Origin: Microcaldota archaeon
GTDB taxonomy: Archaea; Micrarchaeota; Micrarchaeia; Micrarchaeales; CABMGC01
Reading direction: 5' to 3'
Assembly: GCA_021827925.1 (NCBI GenBank)
Contig: JAKATZ010000031.1
Coordinates: forward strand, 1-38,129
Length of the DNA stretch: 38,129 bases
Shown: in pieces, positions 29,391 to 37,639 of the stretch
Layout of the letters: the number at the start of each line of letters is the position of its first letter
How positions within the stretch are numbered: position 1 is the first letter of the stretch
The notes under the pieces: model-generated
Seen by the model: the letters and a program-made list of their open reading frames with translations, nothing else
What the model was told of the DNA's origin: nothing
Database searches by the model: none
Made by a program: the position numbers and the translations under genes

Positions 29391-30110
29391 TTGGTTGAAA
29401 AACTTTTCTGGAAAGATGCTTACCTGCGCGATTTCAGCGCGAAGGTTACTCTGGTTAACGGCAATTCCGTGACTCTTGACCGCACGGCATTCTACCCCAC
29501 CGGTGGCGGGCAGCCACACGACACAGGAATAATAACTGTCAAAGGGAAGGGCCATAATGTAATCGAAGTGGTGCATTCCGGAGACGAGATACTCCATATT
29601 CTTGACTCTGTAGATGGAATAGCTCCCGGAGACGAGGCTGCCGGGCATATAAACTGGGAGAGGCGGAACAGGCTGATGCGCTACCATACCGCAATACACA
29701 TGCTAAGCGCTACCGTTTCTGTCCACTATCCAGGATCGAAGTTCACCGGCGGCATGATATACGAGGACAAGGCTCACGCAGATTTTGACTGCCCTTCCCT
29801 AAACCGTGATATTGCATCCAAGATAGTGGAAGAGCTGCAGCAGAGGATCTCGGAAAGCCATCCGGTATCATCGAAGTTCATCTCCCCAGAAGAAGCTTCT
29901 CTCATGCCGGGTCTCGTAAAGACAAAGCCTGGCGAAGAACTTACGAAATCGCTGAGCGAGATACGCATAGTGGATATATCGGATGTGGACATCCAGGCTG
30001 ACGGCGGCACACACGTGGCAAATACTATCGAGCTAGGCAAGGTCAGGCTTTCAAAATTCGATAATAAAGGCGCCCACAGGAAGCGCATTGAGATAACATT
30101 GGAATACTGA
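29391..30110 (+). CDS. alaX: Alanyl-tRNA editing protein AlaX
   Basis: This free-standing editing enzyme hydrolyses Ser- or Gly-tRNA(Ala). It has the N-terminal glycine-rich FYPTGGGQPHDTG, the zinc-binding RYHTAIHMLSA (HxxxH, residues about 99-103), and the second zinc motif in DIQADGGTHVANT. These match the AlaX-M type, which has the N-terminal domain absent from AlaX-S. Length is 239 residues. The only suitable start is TTG 29391 (MVEKLFWKDAYL); no ATG lies upstream in frame before the promoter. Confidence 0.93.
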   Translation: MVEKLFWKDAYLRDFSAKVTLVNGNSVTLDRTAFYPTGGGQPHDTGIITVKGKGHNVIEVVHSGDEILHILDSVDGIAPGDEAAGHINWERRNRLMRYHTAIHMLSATVSVHYPGSKFTGGMIYEDKAHADFDCPSLNRDIASKIVEELQQRISESHPVSSKFISPEEASLMPGLVKTKPGEELTKSLSEIRIVDISDVDIQADGGTHVANTIELGKVRLSKFDNKGAHRKRIEITLEY

Positions 30111-30120
30111 GTTTACCGCC

Positions 30121-30525
30121 TTAAAGCTCCTTTGTTTTAACATCAACAGGCTTGCCCTGCATCCCGAAAATCGCCTTTTTAGTCGCTCTCAATGAGAGTG
30201 TGGCGCAGTGCATCCTTACGGGTCCAGGATCTATTCCTATGAGCTTGAGCAGCTCCTCCCTTCCCATGCTTTCTATCTCGGCAAGGCTCTTCCCTGTAAG
30301 GAAATCGGTAAGCATCTCTGCAGAGCCCATCGAGATCACGCAGCCGCTGCCCGCGAATCTCGCCCTTGAGATATGGCCTTCCTCTATCTTTAAGTAAATC
30401 GTCAGTTTGTCACCGCACGAGATGTTCTCCTCGTGCATCTTTGCATCAGCATCGCTAATCGCACCGCTGTTCTCTGGGTGCTCATAAGCGTATATCAGCG
30501 TTTCAGCATAGATATCAAGGCCCAT
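30121..30525 (-). CDS. IscU/SufU-like Fe-S cluster scaffold
   Basis: This is an assembly scaffold for iron-sulfur clusters. It shows the three ligand cysteines of the IscU family in ISCGDKLTIYL, GSGCVISMGSAEM and RMHCATLSLRATK, and the helix MLTDFLTGKSLAEIE between the second and third. The N-terminal YAYEHPENSGAI matches the HxxNPxNxG segment. Length from ATG 30525 is 134 residues. GTG 30543 is an in-frame alternative adding six residues. A minus-strand TATA-like element lies at 30587-30598. Cluster users in the window include the glycosylase at 19049-19765. No cysteine desulfurase is visible. Confidence 0.88.
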   Translation of the reverse strand: MGLDIYAETLIYAYEHPENSGAISDADAKMHEENISCGDKLTIYLKIEEGHISRARFAGSGCVISMGSAEMLTDFLTGKSLAEIESMGREELLKLIGIDPGPVRMHCATLSLRATKKAIFGMQGKPVDVKTKEL

Positions 30526-30695
30526 CGGATCACGAAGCTTCACTCTGCCGGACAGTAGAAAGCCCTGTAAAGGCTTTGGAAATTGAGATATTTATATCTG
30601 TCTTATCGCTTTCCCTCTCCTGCAAGTCCTGAAGACACGAATTACTGCTTACAGAAGATATTTTACCTTTATTGTGTATCACTATGTGTGAAGCA

Positions 30696-31064
30696 ATGCG
30701 GTACATAATACTCGATACGAGTTCTATACTATTCGCAGTCTCTAACAGAAAGGACATATTCGAGGAAGTTAGATATCAGCTGCCAGATATGCAAGCCATG
30801 ATCTCCACAGGCATACTCGCTGAGTTGAAGGGGATAGCGCGCAGCGGGAGGTCGAATGCGAAATTCGCCGCCACAGCCCTGCATCAGATAGGGCTGTACG
30901 GACCAGCAATGGAAAAAGGGTACGGCCCTGTGGATCAATGGATAGTGAAGCATGCTCTGCATGGCGACCACTATGTATGCACGAATGACGCGAAGTTAAA
31001 ATCTTTGCTTATCAAAGCGGGGATCAAATCCTTCAGTTTCTCCCGCTCCGGTAGGATAAGATAG
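30696..31064 (+). CDS. PIN-domain protein (Fcf1/COG1412-like)
   Basis: This 122-residue PIN-fold protein is likely RNA-processing. Acidic residues for metal binding appear in YIILDTSSILFAV (Asp), TGILAELKGIARSG (Glu), GPVDQWIVKHAL (Asp) and CTNDAKLKSLLIKAGIK (Asp). The spacing matches the archaeal Fcf1-like PIN group rather than a VapC toxin, and no antitoxin gene is adjacent. In many archaea a PIN protein of this group lies just before rpoE/rpo7, as here. ATG 30696 is selected as the family start and fits a TATA-like gatattttac at 30657-30666; ATG 30684 is in frame. Confidence 0.8.
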   Translation: MRYIILDTSSILFAVSNRKDIFEEVRYQLPDMQAMISTGILAELKGIARSGRSNAKFAATALHQIGLYGPAMEKGYGPVDQWIVKHALHGDHYVCTNDAKLKSLLIKAGIKSFSFSRSGRIR

Positions 31065-31124
31065 CATTTAATAAGGTTTTCCTACCCATATTAAGCATTT
31101 ATCCTAATCGTCAACGGTGAATAA

Positions 31125-31727
31125 TTGTACCTTATATACAGCATAAAAGATACGATAAGCATATCTCCTAATTACTTTGACAGCGACCTTTCAAAGGCCG
31201 CAGAGTCGATACTCAGGGCAAGATACGAGAGGACAATGGACAAGGAGATGGGAATAATACTTGCCGTATTCAATATCAGCGAAGTGAGCGAAGGGGTAAT
31301 ACTTCCCGGAGACCCTTCAACACATCACAGCGTAACATTCGATGTCCTTGCATTCAATCTGGAAGTTGGCGAGATAGTCGCCGGAGAAGTATCCGAACTC
31401 GTCGACTTTGGTTGTTTCGTGCGGCTAGGTCCTCTTGACGGGCTTGTGCATCTCTCGCAGATAACAAGCGATTTCATAACTTATGACAGGAAATCTGCAA
31501 TGTTCGTGCTCAGGAACAGCGGCCGCAGCCTTAAGAAAGGCGATGTCGTTTATGCAAAAGTATCAACCATAAGCATAAAGAACAACATAAAAGACACCAA
31601 GATAGCTCTCACAATGAGGCCGGAAGGGCTAGGCAAGCACGAATGGATGACAGAGCCAGCGCCTAAGCCGAGAGCTCCTGGCGGAAGGGACCACAGACGC
31701 AGCGGTCCTTCAAGAAAGAGAAGGTGA
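31125..31727 (+). CDS. rpo7: DNA-directed RNA polymerase subunit Rpo7 (E')
   Basis: Rpo7 forms the polymerase stalk with Rpo4 and binds nascent RNA. The tip domain begins YLIYSIKDTISISPNYFDSD, then RYERTMDKEMGIILAVFNIS. The S1 domain holds VGEIVAGEVSELVDFGCFVR, LGPLDGLVHLSQI and KKGDVVYAKVSTIS. A basic tail of about 25 residues (PRAPGGRDHRRSGPSRKRR) is longer than usual. The start is TTG 31125, preceded by GGTGA at 31116-31120, a Shine-Dalgarno-like match four bases upstream. The TATA-like atattaagc (31088-31096) precedes it. Spt4 follows 4 bases after its stop. Confidence 0.94.
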   Translation: MYLIYSIKDTISISPNYFDSDLSKAAESILRARYERTMDKEMGIILAVFNISEVSEGVILPGDPSTHHSVTFDVLAFNLEVGEIVAGEVSELVDFGCFVRLGPLDGLVHLSQITSDFITYDRKSAMFVLRNSGRSLKKGDVVYAKVSTISIKNNIKDTKIALTMRPEGLGKHEWMTEPAPKPRAPGGRDHRRSGPSRKRR

Positions 31728-31731
31728 ACTG

Positions 31732-31920
31732 ATGGAAAAAGCATGCAGGACCTGCAAAGTTATAATCTCGCAAGGCGATACTTGTCCCATCTGCGGGGTA
31801 TCAAATCTCACCACGAAGTGGAGCGGATATATAATCGTGCTCAACATAGAGAAATCAGAGCTTGCAAAGAAACTGGGCCTTAAGGTAAACGGCACGTACG
31901 CCCTAAGCATAAATGGCTGA
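31732..31920 (+). CDS. spt4: Transcription elongation factor Spt4 (RpoE'')
   Basis: This 62-residue zinc-ribbon protein is the partner of Spt5. It has KACRTCKVIISQGDTCPICG (four cysteines), then NLTTKWSGYIIVLNIEKSEL (the conserved WSG) and LGLKVNGTYALSI. The size is normal for archaea. AAGGTGAA, a Shine-Dalgarno-like sequence at 31722-31729, overlaps the end of rpo7 and sets ATG 31732. The order rpo7-spt4 is standard in archaea. Confidence 0.95.
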   Translation: MEKACRTCKVIISQGDTCPICGVSNLTTKWSGYIIVLNIEKSELAKKLGLKVNGTYALSING

Positions 31921-32022
31921 TGAAAAGTACCCGTCGCTTCTTGCACCGGACATGAGAAACCCGGGCTTAAAGCACTAATGTGCGCACAAAGCTCTGAAGG
32001 GCCAAGCTCTGCACATATCGCA

Positions 32023-32715
32023 TCACCCTTCCTTCTTTTCCTCATTTCTGGAATAGTCCTCTTCAAACGAAACCCTGCTTATCTTGTCCATGTATCTCAG
32101 CAGAGCAGCCGCAAATTCTGATTTGTTTATGAAGTAATCGGCATTTTTCTCGACTTTCTCCCCGAATCTTACCTTCACCATATCTCCGGATGCTCTTACC
32201 TCGTCAGCCGAGAGGGAATAGTTCTCTAGAAGGGCCTTTACCTTGGCATCATCCCCTTCTACTTTTTCCACAGCTCTTATCTCGTAGACAAGTCTTTCGC
32301 CCGCAAGCGGATGGTTTGCGTCAACGAGGACCCTGCCCGAATTGACGCTCATGACAGTTGCAATACCTCCGTCTATTTCTATCTGAAGGCCAGGCTCAGG
32401 GTTTATCTCCCTCTTCCTGAACTCGGAGAGTGGCATGACCCTGACCAGATCCTTGTTTCTCTGCCCGTACGCGTCCTCCGGAGCCAGCTCCACCTTTCTG
32501 TTCTCTCCCACTGCCATTCCCTTGATCGCATCATCGACCTTCCTGAACATGTTTCCTTTGCCAACTACTACGAGCTGCGGCGAATACACGGCCTTGCTAT
32601 CGTAAATGCCCTTCTCCTCAGCAGCCTTCTTGTCAGTGGTCCTTATCAGTTGATTATCCGAAGCCCTCCATATGCTATACTCTACTTTCACAAAGTCTCC
32701 GTCGCTAAAGCTCAT
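32023..32715 (-). CDS. FKBP-type peptidyl-prolyl isomerase (SlyD-like)
   Basis: This is a chaperone/prolyl isomerase of the archaeal long FKBP type. The FKBP part starts DGDFVKVEYSIWRASDNQLI and has VVGKGNMFRKVDDAIKGMAV with VELAPEDAYGQRN (the APExAYG hallmark). The inserted-flap domain contains GGIATVMSVNSGRVLVDANH with PLAGERLVYEIRAVEKV. A C-terminal extension of about 75 residues ends in a charged tail. Length is 230 residues. ATG 32715 (MSFSDGDFV) is chosen; a longer frame to TTG 32769 lacks support. The TATA-like CTTATAAAAGG (32776-32786) would give a 40-base leader. Confidence 0.9.
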   Translation of the reverse strand: MSFSDGDFVKVEYSIWRASDNQLIRTTDKKAAEEKGIYDSKAVYSPQLVVVGKGNMFRKVDDAIKGMAVGENRKVELAPEDAYGQRNKDLVRVMPLSEFRKREINPEPGLQIEIDGGIATVMSVNSGRVLVDANHPLAGERLVYEIRAVEKVEGDDAKVKALLENYSLSADEVRASGDMVKVRFGEKVEKNADYFINKSEFAAALLRYMDKISRVSFEEDYSRNEEKKEG

Positions 32716-32775
32716 AAAATTCACCGGACCGTATAAAAGGACGCACAGGGGCGCATAGCCCGCAGGCAAAGAAGC

Positions 32776-32816
32776 CTTTTATAAGATTCTCAATAATTAT
32801 ATATTGGTTTATAGTC
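32776..32816. promoter_or_regulatory. Divergent promoters, FKBP gene and small anchored protein
   Basis: ttttataag (32777-32785) is read on minus for the FKBP gene. attatatattgg and ggtttatagtc (about 32796-32816) are read on plus and predict starts at 32827-32837, next to ATG 32836. Confidence 0.5.
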
Positions 32817-32835
32817 TAAAAAGGTTGTGTTTCAC

Positions 32836-33444
32836 ATGGATAGAAAAAAGATCATGCAGATGCTGCTGTTGGTTTTCGTAGCTGTTATATTCCTGACTGC
32901 GTACGCCAGCTTCGATAGTTTCAACAGCCAGCAGCAACAGACCTCATCTACGACATCAGTGGTGCCAAGCACCGCATACGCATCAGGCTTCGCAAATGCC
33001 ACACTGTCTGGATACGAGAACATAACCACAGTAAGCGTGACCTGCAAGGCAGCCAGTCCGCTTACGCTCAGCCTGCAGTCAGCGCTTTCCGGCCTGGAGG
33101 CTAACAGTTCCGTCCTGAGCTACTACCAGTCTCAAGGCCAGTTCATAATCGAGAACGGGAACATGCCTGTGCCAGCATTCTATTCGTACCTGATGTCCGG
33201 TCTGAACGCAACCTCAAGAAACTGCACATCTGTACTAACGGGAATAAACGCTGTGCTTCCGCAGGTGATAAGCCTTGAAGTGGCGGGCCAGAGCTACCAG
33301 ATACCAGTGCCAGAAGCGATGCGCGCCAGGACCGTACAGCTCCCTGCACTAACAAATCTTTCTGTAAAAGTTCCGCTTAAGATATCTGCCCTGCTCACTG
33401 TCAACGGCACGCTTTACGAGTTAAACGCCACAAGCGCGGAATGA
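32836..33444 (+). CDS. Small membrane-anchored extracellular protein
   Basis: I recognise no family. The protein has a short basic N-terminus (MDRKKIM), one hydrophobic segment (QMLLLVFVAVIFLTAYASF, about residues 8-26) and an outer part of about 175 residues rich in Ser, Thr and Asn. Several N-x-S/T sequons are visible (ANATLS, ENITTV, ANSSVL, LNATSR, RNCTSV, TNLSVK, VNGTLY, LNATSA). Two cysteines (SVTCKAASP, RNCTSVLTG) could form a disulfide. It resembles the 680-residue surface protein in style but not in obvious sequence. GluRS starts 4 bases after its stop, so the two may share a transcript. Confidence 0.75.
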   Translation: MDRKKIMQMLLLVFVAVIFLTAYASFDSFNSQQQQTSSTTSVVPSTAYASGFANATLSGYENITTVSVTCKAASPLTLSLQSALSGLEANSSVLSYYQSQGQFIIENGNMPVPAFYSYLMSGLNATSRNCTSVLTGINAVLPQVISLEVAGQSYQIPVPEAMRARTVQLPALTNLSVKVPLKISALLTVNGTLYELNATSAE

Positions 33445-33448
33445 TTTA

Positions 33449-35176
33449 ATGGAGATAAGCGAAGAGATAAAATCAGAGATCAGAAGAATGGCCGTAAGAA
33501 ATGCACTTGATTACGGAAAGGCAGAGCCTGGAGTTGTGCTTAATCGTGTACTATCCCGTTTCCCAGAACTGCGCGGTGATATAAATGCCCTGTCAAAGGC
33601 GGTGTTGCCGATAGTCGATTCAATTAATTCCTTAGGAAGGCAGGAGCTTGAAACCGAGGCCGGCAGGTACAGTGCAGACTTCGCCGCCGAAAAAGCGAGA
33701 AAGCTCGAGAGAACCGCAAAGCCAAACTTTGCTTTAGACGGTGCAGTGAACGGCGCCTTTGCGACGCGCTTTCCCCCGGCTCCAAACGGGTACATGCACA
33801 TAGGCCATGCAAAAGTGGCTTTCATAGAGAGCATCTCTGCACAGGCATACTCTGGGACTATGGCCCTATATTTCGACGACACGAACCCTGAGAAAGACCG
33901 ACAGGAGTTTGTCGATGAGATAAAAAAGGGTCTGGAATGGCTAGGCATAAGCTTCGATTCCGAGTATTATGCAAGCGACAACCTGCAGCTTCTCTATAGA
34001 TGCGCCGGGAAGCTCATAAGCGATGGCAATGCCTATGTCTGTTCCTGCACCGGAGAAGAGGTGAAAAAAGGAAGGATAGCGGGAAAAGGCTGCGACCATA
34101 AGGCGCAGGAAACACAGAGAAACATGGAATTATGGGACGATATGCTTGGCGGTAAATTCGAAGAGAACGGCGCTATACTGCGCCTTAATTCGGATATGAA
34201 CGCAGATAACACTACCTTGCGCGACCCCACGCTGTTCCGGATCAAAAAGACAACCCATTACCGACAGGGTGATAAGTACTCCGTATGGCCTACTTATGAC
34301 ATCAACACGCCAGTGATAGATTCAACAAAGGGGATAACCGATGTAATACGCAGCAAGGAGTTTGAGCTCAGGGATGAGCTGTACTTTCGTGTGCTCAATC
34401 TGCTTGGAATGCGCAAACCGCGCATACATAGTGTGGCAAGGCTTGAGATAAAGGGAAACATTACCTCGAAGAGGAGGCTGAACGAACTCATAGCACGCAA
34501 GCTCATATGGGGCTACGACGATCCAAGGCTGGTAACGATCGCAGGTCTGAGGCGCAGAGGCATACTCCCAGAAGCGATCAAAAACCTGGTGCTCAAGTTT
34601 GGGCTGAGCAAGGCCGAACGCGAGACCGACATGGGAGAACTTCTGGCTGAGAACCGCAGGCTCATCGATGGCACCGCCAAGCGGCTCTTTTTCATAGCGA
34701 ATCCCGTAAGGATCTCTGTAACTGGCATACCCACGGACAAACTGACGGCCCGTATGAGACTGCACCCAAAAAACGAGTTAGGCTTCAGGGAGTACAGTCT
34801 GAGCGGAACGTTCTTGATAAGCGCACCGGAAGCGGGAAGCATCTCTGAGGGAGACATCGTGCAGCTTAAGACTCTGTTCAATATAACCATAGATTCAAAG
34901 GGCGAATCCGGGATAGAGGCACATTACGCATCCGGCGGCTCTCCCGGCCCTGTGAAATTGGCATGGATTGATGCTGAAAACTCAAGGCAGGCGCACCTCT
35001 ACACCATCGGCGATCTTCTCGAGGGAGAAGAGTTCAATGCCGAGAGCATGATCCAAACAGATGGGTTTATAGAAGCATATGTAGATTACCTTAATCGTGG
35101 CGATGTAGTACAGTTTGAAAAAGTTGGGTTTTTCAAACTAGATGATAAAACGGGGATGAGATTCATCTCCATGTGA
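33449..35176 (+). CDS. gltX: Glutamyl-tRNA synthetase, archaeal type
   Basis: The enzyme charges tRNA-Glu; in archaea it may also make Glu-tRNA(Gln) for GatDE. An N-terminal extension of about 100 residues (archaeal/eukaryotic) precedes the class I core. The ATP site is RFPPAPNGYMHIGHAK (HIGH motif), followed by LYFDDTNPEKDRQEFVDEI. VWPTYDINTPVIDSTKGITD and VIRSKEFELRDELY are class features, and the KMSKS-type loop is GNITSKRRLNELIA. The C-terminal beta-barrel anticodon domain follows (IDGTAKRLFFIANPVRI onward). Length is 575 residues, normal for archaea. The start directly follows the small anchored protein; no Shine-Dalgarno sequence is visible. Confidence 0.94.
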   Translation: MEISEEIKSEIRRMAVRNALDYGKAEPGVVLNRVLSRFPELRGDINALSKAVLPIVDSINSLGRQELETEAGRYSADFAAEKARKLERTAKPNFALDGAVNGAFATRFPPAPNGYMHIGHAKVAFIESISAQAYSGTMALYFDDTNPEKDRQEFVDEIKKGLEWLGISFDSEYYASDNLQLLYRCAGKLISDGNAYVCSCTGEEVKKGRIAGKGCDHKAQETQRNMELWDDMLGGKFEENGAILRLNSDMNADNTTLRDPTLFRIKKTTHYRQGDKYSVWPTYDINTPVIDSTKGITDVIRSKEFELRDELYFRVLNLLGMRKPRIHSVARLEIKGNITSKRRLNELIARKLIWGYDDPRLVTIAGLRRRGILPEAIKNLVLKFGLSKAERETDMGELLAENRRLIDGTAKRLFFIANPVRISVTGIPTDKLTARMRLHPKNELGFREYSLSGTFLISAPEAGSISEGDIVQLKTLFNITIDSKGESGIEAHYASGGSPGPVKLAWIDAENSRQAHLYTIGDLLEGEEFNAESMIQTDGFIEAYVDYLNRGDVVQFEKVGFFKLDDKTGMRFISM

Positions 35177-35185
35177 AGGGGTTAA

Positions 35186-35857
35186 ATGGGTGAGATGCTA
35201 ATACGGAAGGAGAACGTTGGTGGAAAGACGGCGCAGCTTCCAGTGGGCGGCACTTTTGAGAGCGAGATACTAAAGCGCGTCATAAAGGAGAGCTGGAGGG
35301 ATAGGCTGCCTGAAACATCAAAGCAGAAGGACGATGAGGTTGTGTTCATGCTTGATCAGCATGCCTCAAAGATGCATAAGGTTCTCGGATCATTCGATTA
35401 TGAAGTGCTATGCATGCCAAATATCATGGCGAATTCAAGGAACATGACACGGAAGGAGCTCGCTCACTATCTGGCGTTCCTTGAAGCCCTCGCGGTCGGC
35501 TACCTGTACAAGTTCGATAACGAGTTCGTGAACCTACTCCTCGCAGGTCTGACACTAAAGGCAAAAACCCTCTCCGGTCTTATGAAGCATTTCGAATCTT
35601 TCCTCACTCTGCTGGAAGGCAGGCTGAACATTTACCGTTCAAGGGCAGAGAAAGAGAGCAGGTCATTGGAAAGCATCTGCTCCGAACTCGAATCAATGGA
35701 GTCGAGCCTGCTGCGCCGTATCTTCAAGAAAGGTGACATTCGCATGCTCAGGCTCAGGACACGGAGGAAAGCCATGCGGATTAAAGTCTTCCATTCAAAG
35801 GCGGAGAACTACGCCAATATGCTCTCAGGCCTGAAAAAGATGTCCGCCTCGCGTTGA
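35186..35857 (+). CDS. Hypothetical helical protein downstream of gltX
   Basis: I do not recognise a family. The 223-residue protein is soluble and mostly helical. Residues about 30-100 contain WRDRLPETSKQKDDEVVFM and the repeat-like KMHKVLGSFDYEVLCMPNIM. The middle is hydrophobic (AHYLAFLEALAVGYLYKFD, VNLLLAGLTLKAK). The C-terminal 90 residues are a heptad-like, highly charged helix (RLNIYRSRAEKESRSLESIC, then LRRIFKKGDIRMLRLRTRRK). The basic end suggests nucleic-acid or membrane contact. It starts 9 bases after gltX and converges on the prs gene, leaving a 3-base gap. Confidence 0.7.
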   Translation: MGEMLIRKENVGGKTAQLPVGGTFESEILKRVIKESWRDRLPETSKQKDDEVVFMLDQHASKMHKVLGSFDYEVLCMPNIMANSRNMTRKELAHYLAFLEALAVGYLYKFDNEFVNLLLAGLTLKAKTLSGLMKHFESFLTLLEGRLNIYRSRAEKESRSLESICSELESMESSLLRRIFKKGDIRMLRLRTRRKAMRIKVFHSKAENYANMLSGLKKMSASR

Positions 35858-35860
35858 TTT

Positions 35861-36742
35861 TCACTTCTGCATTTCAGTAAGAGCTTCAGCCACGTCTTCT
35901 GAGATGTCTACCTGCCTGGCCTTGCCATTAGGTATGGTATTCGCCCCGTACACTTCAACGACGCCCGCCTTCCCTATCCTCTCGTAAGCTCCGTCGTCCA
36001 TAAGCAGATGCGCGGCAGCCACGATGATCCTTGAGGCTCCGTTCTTCTTTGCTATGCCCGCCGCCTGCGCAACGGTGCCGCCGGTGCTTATCATATCATC
36101 AATGATGATCACTTCCCTGCCTCTTATTTCGGTGTTCCTGAGATTCTCTGCGCTAAGCTTTCCCGTAGATTTATTCCTTTCCTTCTCCACATGATCGTAT
36201 TCGCAGTTCAGCAGAGCAGCCATTTCAACGGCCCTATCGAGCCCTCCTTCATCAGGAGAAAGCACGAAAGGATCCTTTACGCGCTTCTCAAGCTCTTTCA
36301 CAAGGCTTTTGCTAATGCTGACGATTGCGCTCTTTCCCCTGAATGGCTTTACAACTTCCTTCTTGTGAGGCTCAACAACCACCAGAGAGCGTATTCCCAC
36401 GCAGTGAAACGCTTCCATTACTGTGTTTATGCTGGTCGCATCACCCCTGGAGAAATCCCTGTTCTGCCTTGCGTAAGCAAGATAAGGCACAACCGCTGTT
36501 ATTTTCTCAATTCCGCGCCTTCGCAGCTCATCCGCTATGAAAAGAAGTTCCATGAGGTGCTTGTCCTGCGGATAATAGGTTGATTGTACTACCACCGCCT
36601 CATCGTCATCGATGTCAGGTATGTTTATATACGATTCCCCGTCAGGAAATATCCTGTGTTTCACTTCGATGTTACTGACCCCAAGAATTCCGGCAAGCCT
36701 GCCGCCAATGCCGTTTGATGCAGGACCGCTCACTATGGCCAT
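35861..36742 (-). CDS. prs: Ribose-phosphate pyrophosphokinase (PRPP synthetase)
   Basis: The enzyme makes PRPP from ribose 5-phosphate and ATP for nucleotide synthesis. It has IFPDGESYINIPD (substrate loop), VVPYLAYARQNRDFSRGDAT (flexible catalytic loop), VVVEPHKKEVVKPF, FVLSPDEGGLDRA (ribose phosphate site, with EGG where most have KGA), and the PRPP-binding VIIIDDMISTGGTVAQAAG. Length is 293 residues, close to archaeal class I/III enzymes. It begins 3 bases after the rpiB stop, so product and substrate enzymes are made from one message. Confidence 0.94.
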   Translation of the reverse strand: MAIVSGPASNGIGGRLAGILGVSNIEVKHRIFPDGESYINIPDIDDDEAVVVQSTYYPQDKHLMELLFIADELRRRGIEKITAVVPYLAYARQNRDFSRGDATSINTVMEAFHCVGIRSLVVVEPHKKEVVKPFRGKSAIVSISKSLVKELEKRVKDPFVLSPDEGGLDRAVEMAALLNCEYDHVEKERNKSTGKLSAENLRNTEIRGREVIIIDDMISTGGTVAQAAGIAKKNGASRIIVAAAHLLMDDGAYERIGKAGVVEVYGANTIPNGKARQVDISEDVAEALTEMQK

Positions 36743-36745
36743 TCT

Positions 36746-37198
36746 TCATCTCCCCCTCTCGATCTGCATAGTCTTCCTAATCCTTCTGAGATGCCTCTCC
36801 TCGCCACTGAATGGAGTGTCTAGCCATGCGTCAACGATCCGCAGTGCCTTATCCCTGCTTACAAACTTGCTTCCAAGGCACAGCACATTGGCATCTCCGT
36901 GTTCCCTGGAATTTCTTGCAGATCTAATATCCCAGCACACCGAAGCGCGTATGCCGCGTACCTTGTTCGCTGCCCTGTCCATTCCAAGCCCGGATCCGCA
37001 GATGAGGATTCCCTCCCCTTTCTTCGAAAGCACCTTTCGGCAAACCTTAACTGCATAATCTGGATAATCATCATCTTTGTCGTAAGCGCTGGGTCCGATG
37101 TCCTCGATTGTATACCCTTCGCGGGACAAATGTTTTTTTACCTCCTCCTTCAGTCCAAAACCTGCATGGTCGCTGCCGATGAATATGCGCCTTTCCAT
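36746..37198 (-). CDS. rpiB: Ribose-5-phosphate isomerase B
   Basis: The enzyme interconverts ribulose 5-phosphate and ribose 5-phosphate, feeding PRPP synthetase. It has FIGSDHAGFGLKEEVKKHL at the N-terminus, DYPDYAVKVCRKVL, GILICGSGLGMDRAANKVRG (catalytic Cys in CGSGxG) and SAREHGDAN-like RNSREHGDANVLCLGSK (His replaces the usual HN). Length is 150 residues, standard. ATG 37198 (MERRIFIGSDHAG) is set by the minus-strand TATA box at 37218-37230; the longer frame to 37273 runs through it. Confidence 0.93.
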   Translation of the reverse strand: MERRIFIGSDHAGFGLKEEVKKHLSREGYTIEDIGPSAYDKDDDYPDYAVKVCRKVLSKKGEGILICGSGLGMDRAANKVRGIRASVCWDIRSARNSREHGDANVLCLGSKFVSRDKALRIVDAWLDTPFSGEERHLRRIRKTMQIERGR

Positions 37199-37217
37199 GC
37201 TCTTAATTCTACGATGT

Positions 37218-37230
37218 CTTTTATAAATGC
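37218..37230 (-). promoter_or_regulatory. TATA box of the rpiB-prs unit
   Basis: GCATTTATAAAAG on minus is centred at 37224, 26 bases before ATG 37198, predicting a leaderless rpiB-prs transcript. Confidence 0.65.
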
Positions 37231-37291
37231 TTAGCAGTGAATTGCGTTGCCTTCGATTGCGATGCCAACCCATAATTACATGCCCGAATAC

Positions 37292-37618
37292 CTAAGCTGT
37301 AATCTTTAGTTCTGCATACCTGAGCGTGACGAATCCCAGAAGAGCAATAAGAATGCCCACCAGGACCGTTTCCGTGGATAAGAAGGGAATCCTTATCGCT
37401 ATTCCCTGCCTCGCCACGCCGCTGCCACCCGATACGAATACCTGCGCTCCGGATACGCTGCCAGTTCCTGCGAATGCATCTGCAGGATTGAACGTAGCAA
37501 CACCGTAAGCCGAATATGCCGCTATGGCTACGCCTGCCATAACCGCAGCGATGCTTGCAATCCTGATACTGTTCCACAGCCTCGCATCTTTCTCATCAGT
37601 GTTTCTAATGTCTTTCAT
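37292..37618 (-). CDS. Small membrane protein next to MacB-like permease
   Basis: I recognise no family. The 108-residue protein has a charged cytoplasmic N-terminus (MKDIRNTDEKDARLWNSIR), a first membrane span (IASIAAVMAGVAIAAYSAYG, about 20-39), a Gly/Ser-rich outer loop of about 40 residues and a second span (VLVGILIALLGFVTLRYAEL, about 85-104). It starts 21 bases after the permease stop on the same strand and is probably part of that transporter unit. Its loop composition resembles the Gly/Ser insert of the permease. Confidence 0.65.
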   Translation of the reverse strand: MKDIRNTDEKDARLWNSIRIASIAAVMAGVAIAAYSAYGVATFNPADAFAGTGSVSGAQVFVSGGSGVARQGIAIRIPFLSTETVLVGILIALLGFVTLRYAELKITA

Positions 37619-37639
37619 ATTCTCGCCACAAAGCTAATA

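Noticed and set aside
30696-31064. VapC-type toxin
   Set aside because: No antitoxin gene is adjacent, and the context before rpo7-spt4 is that of the conserved Fcf1-like PIN protein.
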